A DNA stretch of 64,000 bases, taken from positions 21,446,305 through 21,510,304 of the forward strand of contig NC_052488.1 in the NCBI RefSeq assembly GCF_009730915.1. Reading direction: 5' to 3'. The notes beneath the pieces were generated by a model that was not told where the DNA came from, did not search any database, and saw nothing but the letters and a program-made list of their open reading frames with translations. Below are positions 57,501 through 64,000 of this stretch, piece after piece (within the stretch, counting starts at the first letter, position 1; the number at the start of each line of letters is the position of its first letter). A program made the translations under genes and the position numbers. The DNA is from Dioscorea cayenensis subsp. rotundata. Its lineage: Eukaryota; Streptophyta; Magnoliopsida; Dioscoreales; Dioscoreaceae.

Positions 57501-58126
57501 TCCCTTTGTGTCTGAATTTGAATTTCAAAGAGTTCGAATCCTCACAAACAAAAATTCCACTTTGGCTATCAAAATTAAAGAAATTACCAATTAAAAAAAA
57601 AACACAGAACAATTTTTTGATATTATCCAACAATGCAGATAAAAATGAACTTGAAAAAAAAACAATACCAAGAAAATACATAGAAACGACAAAGGAAAAC
57701 CCCCATAAAAATAATTAAAAAAAAAATCACCTCTTCGACTGCCTTCTCTCTGGCACGCTCAGACAACCGCAGCGCCTTAATCTCCGCCTGCGCCTCTCCC
57801 AACTCCCGATCTTTGTCTGCAAAACCAAAATCCATCCCCATTTCAACCACCAAAGACAAAGAACCCAAAAAAAATTTCAAAAACATTACGAAAATCGCGA
57901 AAACCGGCACGGATCGAACCACATTCCGACCTCTAACTTCATTCTCGAGCCGATTGAGCTCGACCTTCACCGGATCCGAGCCATGGAGCAAGTTGATAAA
58001 CTCGTCGGTCTCCAAACTCGGCTTCATCGACGGCTTCCTCCTCAGAGCCTTCCCATCCTTGAACGACCCCGACGCCGTCAACGCCGCAGCCATCCCCTCC
58101 CCACTTCCTCCAAACGGCTCCCCCAT
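54573..58126 (-). CDS. MAP70: MAP70-family microtubule-associated protein, 10 exons
   Basis: Exons (minus): 58126-57931, 57816-57731, 56894-56829, 56741-56571, 56425-56255, 56153-55998, 55873-55727, 55580-55509, 55385-54855, 54764-54573; 595 aa, all phases consistent. MAP70 proteins are plant-specific coiled-coil proteins that bind cortical microtubules and shape secondary walls in xylem. Family blocks: RKPSMKPSLETDEFINLLHG, DPVKVELNRLENEVRDKDRE, LTEELTKVEEKLKLTESLLE, MPPIEAILAPLEAELKIARQ, ANEWKDANDKVMPVRQWLEE, KKMRREVAAMEKEVAAMRVE. Most of the first ~330 residues and the last ~65 are predicted coiled coil. The Ser/Arg/Asn-rich exon 9 is a flexible linker. The start at 58126 (MGEPFGGSGEG) is the only in-frame ATG that precedes the conserved block in exon 1. 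Which MAP70 paralogue it is cannot be told. Confidence 0.93.
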
Positions 58127-61100
58127 CCTGGATCTAGCCCTCTTCTCTCCCTCACATCAACCAGAAACACCAACCAGATCTCGCTTCTCTAGGGCTTCTC
58201 TAGCACCCCAAATCGATGTCTAGAGTTCTGATTCCTCGAGTAGGAGAAAATCCAAACCCTAGTTCCAGTTCTCTCCGCTCTCGCTTCGCTTCCCTTTCCT
58301 TCGAGCTCTGCGAGAGATTGAGAGGGAGATGAGCTTATGTACAGTGATACTAAAAAAAAAAAGCTCGGTTTTTTATATCTTTATCACTTGCGGTTGTAAT
58401 TCCCCTTTTATCATAAACACCCTCGTATTCTCCTACAATTGATAATTTTGTCCTTTTTCTTCTTACTAACATTTAATTATTTTAAAAAATAATATAAAAT
58501 CCAAATATAGTGATTTTCCAGTCACCACTACTACGACGGGGTTACTCTATCTGTTGTATCTCCCACGTTAACCCACAAACTCAACCAAACAAATTTCTAT
58601 TCTCGATCACTTGATCGGTCGTTATTGTTTATGATACCTCTCTTTATTATAGGGTAAATGATATGATAAAAAAAAAATACTGATATGATATTCTTTTGTT
58701 GATGTGTCTCATGTGAGTTGAAAATGATTTTTCGATGATCATATCAATCATTTGAATTTAATTACTCATGGATAATTTTATAAAAAAAAAATGACCACCA
58801 TTTTGATGTAAATTGAACTTCAATAACCCAAATAAAACAATATCAATGTAAATAACACTGTGAAAAAAACATTATACTGGAGGATTTTTTTTTAATAAAA
58901 TTTCATTTAATTTAGTTTAAATAGAAAACCATTTAAATATAAGGAATTCTACAAATTATAAGAATGTATTTGAGGCATCGTGAACTAGTCTACTGATAAT
59001 TACTTGTGCTTATAGTTAAAAAATTTTGAATTCAAGCCTCTCCTTTTAAAGTTATATGACGGGAGTTTATTCTTAGGAGGTCAGCCAAGTTACTATAAGT
59101 GGTACACTTTCATACCCATTTATCTTTTATTTTATCGTTTGTCGACTTTTAAATATATATATATATTTAAAAATTTAAAAATTTAAAATATATAAAATAA
59201 AAATTTAACAGACCCGCAAATTCTGCTAGAGTGATCCGGACACCACCCCTGGTTTTAAGGGATGCTAACGGAGCCCTGTCATTTATACAGTGAACGATTA
59301 GATTTTAAAGAATAAATTCACCGGACGTTATCACATTCAAACTGCTTTTTAGATTGTCGAGCTTGGGTCGGGAACCAAATCCAAAACCCAATAAGAGAAC
59401 GGTCTAAACCCGCTGAAATGGGTCAACATCTAACCGTCCATTTAGAGCACGTGTCCTTGCATGAACCGTCAGATAACTAGATTCTATTTAAAAGGAGTCT
59501 TTTTGGTTTATAAGTTTCATTAACTTAATATATATAGAGTTGTTATAATAAGAATGAGAAGGGACATAAGAACTACTCTTTTTAACATGTATTTTATTGC
59601 TTTAAGTTAGTTGCAAAGAATATTATATAAAAGAAGGGATTAAATTTTTTTATATCATACTTAATCAACACAACCATTTTCTATCATTTTCATTTCAATT
59701 TTTTTCTCATTTCAACCACATTCTTTTGTCTCTTCAGATGCACCGAAAACAAGCAATAGCTTTAAAAAAAAAGAGTGCTTTCTTTGGGTAAGAGATCAAC
59801 TACCCAAAATTTTAAATATTTATTTGCTTTAAAAAAAAGGAAATTTTTTTAATATATGATCACATAACTTGCTCGTATTGAAAACTATGATTGTGTGGCC
59901 AAAATTTGCTTTTCTTGTGTTTTGTGCAAATGGGAGTATAATAAATATTGTATTAGGTAAGGCTGTCATATTGTTAGCAAAACCTTATGAAATTAATTAA
60001 GGATTATTCAATTGAAACAGATTATTTAATATAGTTTATAATTTTTATAAATAAAAATAAAATCCACTGAATTAATTGGTTTTGTTATATCCATGTCATG
60101 CATTAAATTTGATATATTGTATGTCTGCACAAAGATTTTACATGAGTTTATAAAGAAGCATATGTTTTTAATTAAATCATTACTGTTTATTTTTATTAGT
60201 CAATCAAGTTAATTAAGCCCAATAAGTTTTGAGAGTTGCATACTTATAATCAATTTAAAATACAAAAATTTGAAATACGTCATAACATAATTTTTTTATC
60301 GCCTGGTTAATAATATATAGAAAAAATAACAGTACAAAAAAAATAATGAATTACATCACAACTTCATAAATTTTTCAGTACCAAAAAAATATAGTGCACA
60401 CAATCACAAAACAATCAAGATACAAAACTATGTTTTTGTTAAAGTAGAAATAATCAAATTACCCATCTGATTTTCAATGAAAATCTATTAAAAATTTTCC
60501 AGTTAAACATCAAATATAAAACAGTATAAATAATCATGTTATAACTGAACCACTTGTATACTATATTCTGTTCTCAACTGTAAATCAAATTGAAAATTAA
60601 AAATATTTAATCACAAAAATTTTTATAAGCATGCATGCCAAGTCAAGGAGCACCAAAAATAAAACCTTATCTTCAAGTCATGAGCACCCAAAGCACTAGA
60701 GAGGGACCCAATGAAACTATTGGAGACCCATGCATGCAGTGATTCCTGTGGCCATGAAAGGTGGCGTGTATACAAAGAAGTAGGCACAAGTCTTTTGGTG
60801 CAACAAAAAGAGAAGTTGCTCTCCCTTCAAGAATTCCATACTCAAACATCATCAAACAATCTAGTTAAAGATATACAGAGTAACATGGTTGGCTTTGGAG
60901 AGGCAAAGCAAAGTAATGAAAACAACAGTTCATATCATATCATATCATATAAAATATATATATATATATATATGATCTGAAATCATTGATGGAACAACAG
61001 TAATTAATAGTTCTTCACTAACTTTTAAATGCACCAAATTAAGATGTTTTTTTTTCATGCTTCTCTTTATCATCTCCTTGTTCCTAACTTAGATCACAAA

Positions 61101-61915
61101 CCAGCCCATAAGGCTTACACTTGCTAGGAATCCAATGCAATGACACCCCACCAAAGTTTCAAAGTAACTTGGATAAGCTCTATCTCTCTTTCTCTCTCTC
61201 TAAACTTTCTTTCTCACATGAAGGGCCTTATAATAGGCATCACTGTGAATCAAAAACTGATCAAAATGATTGATATATCATTAAGTGTATTTGAGAGATC
61301 AAGTTTATCAAAAATATATTAATCTGCATGGCAAGATATAAATTAAACCTAGTGCATTAGAATACTAAGTTTAGTTGATTGTTTAATTCCTCAATACACT
61401 CATCCGGATAATGTGGAGATTTTGAACTATATATCAATTAATCGTTAATTAACATCCTCATTAAGTATTTCAATGGCATATATATACTAAATGGTCCAGT
61501 GTTAGAGAAAGACAAGCCAGGGAGATGAGTTGCTTGCAAGCATTATAGCTTTGGGAAAAGAACACTCACATGCATGCTTTGGAGGAAAGAGTAGTACTCT
61601 CATCTTGAAGAATCAAATACCAAATTCCAATGAAAGATACATGTCTTTCATAAAATTTAAGTATTTAATAGCCATTAAGTTATTAAGCATACATATAAAT
61701 GAGTCATGATCTTATACTTAATTAGTTTAATTTCCTATTATTAAAGAGTAACATAAAGTAAAAGTGAGCCTCCACCTTTCTCTTTCTCAGTACTGCCTCT
61801 AAATATATCTACATGAAGGTCATTATTATTTATCTTGTGTAGGGACCAAAACTATAGAATCACTTTCAGTGGAAGCACCTGCTCAATAATCATAAAAAAC
61901 AAAGAAAGAGATATA
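58127..61915. other. MAP70 promoter side and long AT-rich spacer
   Basis: 58127-58330 is leader and promoter of MAP70 (minus strand). The rest is AT-rich and without recognisable genes. A GC-richer island lies at about 59215-59480 ('gatccggacaccacccctgg', 'ggtcgggaaccaaatcc'), of unknown origin. A (TCATA)n/(TA)n microsatellite lies at about 60935-60973. Confidence 0.5.
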
Positions 61916-62268
61916 TGTTATAAACAAATATTTTTAATGGATGCTCATCTGTAGATTTTCATCTGTATGTAGCCGTACGCTAGATCTTAGTAGCAGTAGC
62001 AGATCTTTACTTATTCCACCAACCAGGGAGTATTTTTGGACCGATCGGATCGAATCGATCCCTGCCGTTCATTCAACTCTTAGTAACCCTATAAATACTC
62101 CCTCATTTTTTGTATACTTTGGAAGATATAGAGAGAGAAAGAAAAGAGAGAAATAAAAGAAGAAAGAAGAAGAAGAACTTAATTCGAGGGTTTTTGGGTT
62201 TTTGGTAAATACTCTGGCTCTCTATTCTTATTACTATCTTTACATTTATAACATATATATTCTTAATA
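61916..62268 (+). repeat. 5' LTR of the right Copia fossil
   Basis: It starts TGTTATAAACAAATATTTT at 61916 and ends near 62268. A promoter TATAAATA is at 62090-62097, followed by an AG-rich stretch. It is shorter than the left-copy LTR (about 353 against 407 bp) because of a difference in the first half. The 3' LTR of this copy is outside the window. Confidence 0.78.
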
Positions 62269-64000
62269 CGTTATCAGCACGAATTTGCACATATGATTTT
62301 AATTTTCTTTGACTCATCTAATATATATGTTATATATGTGGAATCCATTTCTAACACTGAATGCAGGAAGGATCGACAGGTAATATAATACTGGCAAACC
62401 ATACATTTTATTATTACATAATTTCAATCAACAATACATAAGATTTTCTTAGAAGCATACATAAAAAACATACAGTACTAAAGCCAGTAAGGCTAATATT
62501 GCCAGTACTTTTAAAATAAACAAGAAAAACAATAATATTATTATTACAATGAGGTTTTCCATCAAATCCAAATTATCAAGCATCATCTTCTAAGTTTTCA
62601 CGACGACCTCTCTCCCGTGATCGTTGACAAAACTCGTAAAGATCTGCTGGGCCCTCTCTCTCTTCTCCGACGCCCTTCTCACGACTTCACGGCTCCTTCG
62701 AGGTTTCTCCGGTCGGCAACTCGGCCCGGGCTTTTTCTCCGTCGGCCCCCTATTTTCTTCTCTCCATTATTTTTTTACTTCTTCTTCCCTTTTAACTTAT
62801 AATCACTTTCAAACAAATTTTAATTCCCAATCTTTCGCAATAATTGCAGGTATGAACAATCATCAGTATACATGAATAGTACCGATACATGAGCAGATCA
62901 TCAGTATACATGAATAGTATCGTATACTGAAGCAGATCTGTATACATGAACAATATAGATGCTTTTATGTTTTTATTCGTACTCTCTATTCTAATTACAT
63001 GTTGTATTATTATTTTGAAGAGAAAATGGCAAATATTGCAAAAAGAGAATTTGAGGCCCTTCAAATCTCGGGGAGCGATTATATATCCCCGGAGCCTCGA
63101 TATCAAGCTCCATCCGAAAGCAAGAAACCCGAGTAAAAGCGATTGAGGGCTAATAACAATGAGCCTAGTGATAATAAAGGCGAAGGCCTTAATATTTATA
63201 AGGCATCATATTGATGATGGCTCGAAGAATGAATACTTGACCATTGAGGATACACGGGGAATTGTGGTTATCCCCGAAGAGAGATTTGAACATCTCGGGA
63301 ATGGTCTACTTGCCCAAAGCACGAAATGATTGGTCGAGCCTCGGGTTTCAAGATTTTAAAAGCGTGCAAGAATATAATTCGAGCTATTTAAAATTGTTTT
63401 CAAGATTTTTGTCTCCGTGGAGAAACAGATGATGTAAGGAATGATGCTCGAGAAAAACATTTACAACATTTCACGCATCGAAATGTTATATTACAACAAC
63501 AATATAGAGAAAAGAATTTTTACAAAATTCTCCGAATTAATTTCTTGTCTCCTCGTGGCGGAGCAAAAACAATGAATTGTTGATGCGAGAATCATCAATC
63601 TCGACCATCTGGATCAGCACCACTGCCAGAAATTAATTTTGGGCAAAGAAGATGGCGTGGTCGCGGTGCTAGTTTTAAAAACCGCGGTGGACGAGGAAAT
63701 TATGGTGGTCGAGGACTACGCGGTCGTGGTGGGGGCCGAAATAATATCGGACCACGCGATAATAGAATTGATGTACATCAACAGAAGCAACAAAGCCACA
63801 AGATGGGGTTAGAGACAAAGAAAGATACATGCTATCGTTGTGGCCCGGAAGGTCATTGGTCCAGAATTTGCAGGACCCCAAAACATTTTGTCCATCTTTA
63901 CCAAGAATCACTTAAAAAACAAGAAAGGTAAAGATATTGAGACAAATTTTTCACGACAACCCCATAGTTGATCCAATTGAGGATAATTCCATAAATAATT
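61916..64000 (+). mobile_element. Copia LTR retroelement fossil, 5' part (right copy)
   Basis: This is the same TNT1-94-like Copia family as at 1-2289, here on the plus strand and running out of the window. Parts: LTR 61916-62268; primer-binding-type sequence TTATCAGCACG immediately after it; leader to about 63024; gag (UBN2-type) from about 63025, with a zinc knuckle CYRCGPEGHWSRIC near 63825-63870. The gag frame is broken in several places, so it looks like a fossil. It aligns with the left copy over its whole visible length in mirror orientation. The two copies are diverged, so neither is a fresh duplicate. Confidence 0.88.

Noticed and set aside
61500-61600. Possible microRNA-like phrase 'aagccagggagatgagttgc'
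   Set aside because: It does not match a known plant microRNA that I can recall, and no paired arm of a hairpin is seen nearby.

Overview
The window is nuclear DNA of a flowering plant. Genes have short coding exons, long AT-rich introns and GC-rich, Ser/Pro/Arg-biased single-exon genes, a pattern that suggests a monocot (inference; no species is claimed). Nine protein-coding genes can be read with confidence.

Layout: 1-2289 is one end of a Copia-type LTR retroelement fossil on the minus strand. After AT-rich repeat-laden DNA come POD1/TAPT1-like (4950-10287, +), a membrane-anchored methyltransferase-like gene (11512-12609, +) and a P-class PPR gene (13460-14938, +). A promoter and leader at 15600-15853 run into a 1000-N assembly gap. 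Beyond the gap lies a fragment of 45S ribosomal DNA in minus orientation: a degenerate 5' piece of 18S, an external-transcribed-spacer-like stretch, and about six tandem units of about 300 bp. The first codons of a BPA1-like RRM gene (20314-23332, +) begin about 16 bp after the last rDNA repeat. Then come the meiotic cyclin SDS (24760-27523, -), Elongator subunit ELP2 (27985-34251, -), a group D MAP kinase kinase (39693-40697, +), a class A heat-stress factor with a 4.2-kb intron (41953-47209, -), the complex I 75-kDa subunit (47733-52970, +) and a MAP70 microtubule-associated protein (54573-58126, -). The window closes with a second copy of the same Copia family on the plus strand, in mirror orientation to the first.

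The genes are a normal mix of housekeeping, meiotic, signalling and stress functions with no shared pathway. The HSF and complex I genes are divergent across a 523-bp spacer.

The most notable points are: an AT-AC (U12-type) intron in POD1 with textbook 5' splice, branch and 3' splice signals; the rDNA block between an apparent promoter/leader and the start codon of BPA1; a telomere-like GGGTTA array immediately before the HSF start codon; and single extra bases that break the frame of three otherwise intact conserved genes (POD1, BPA1, ELP2). The extra bases look more like consensus errors than three independent mutations. All functions are assigned from remembered family sequences; no database search was possible.
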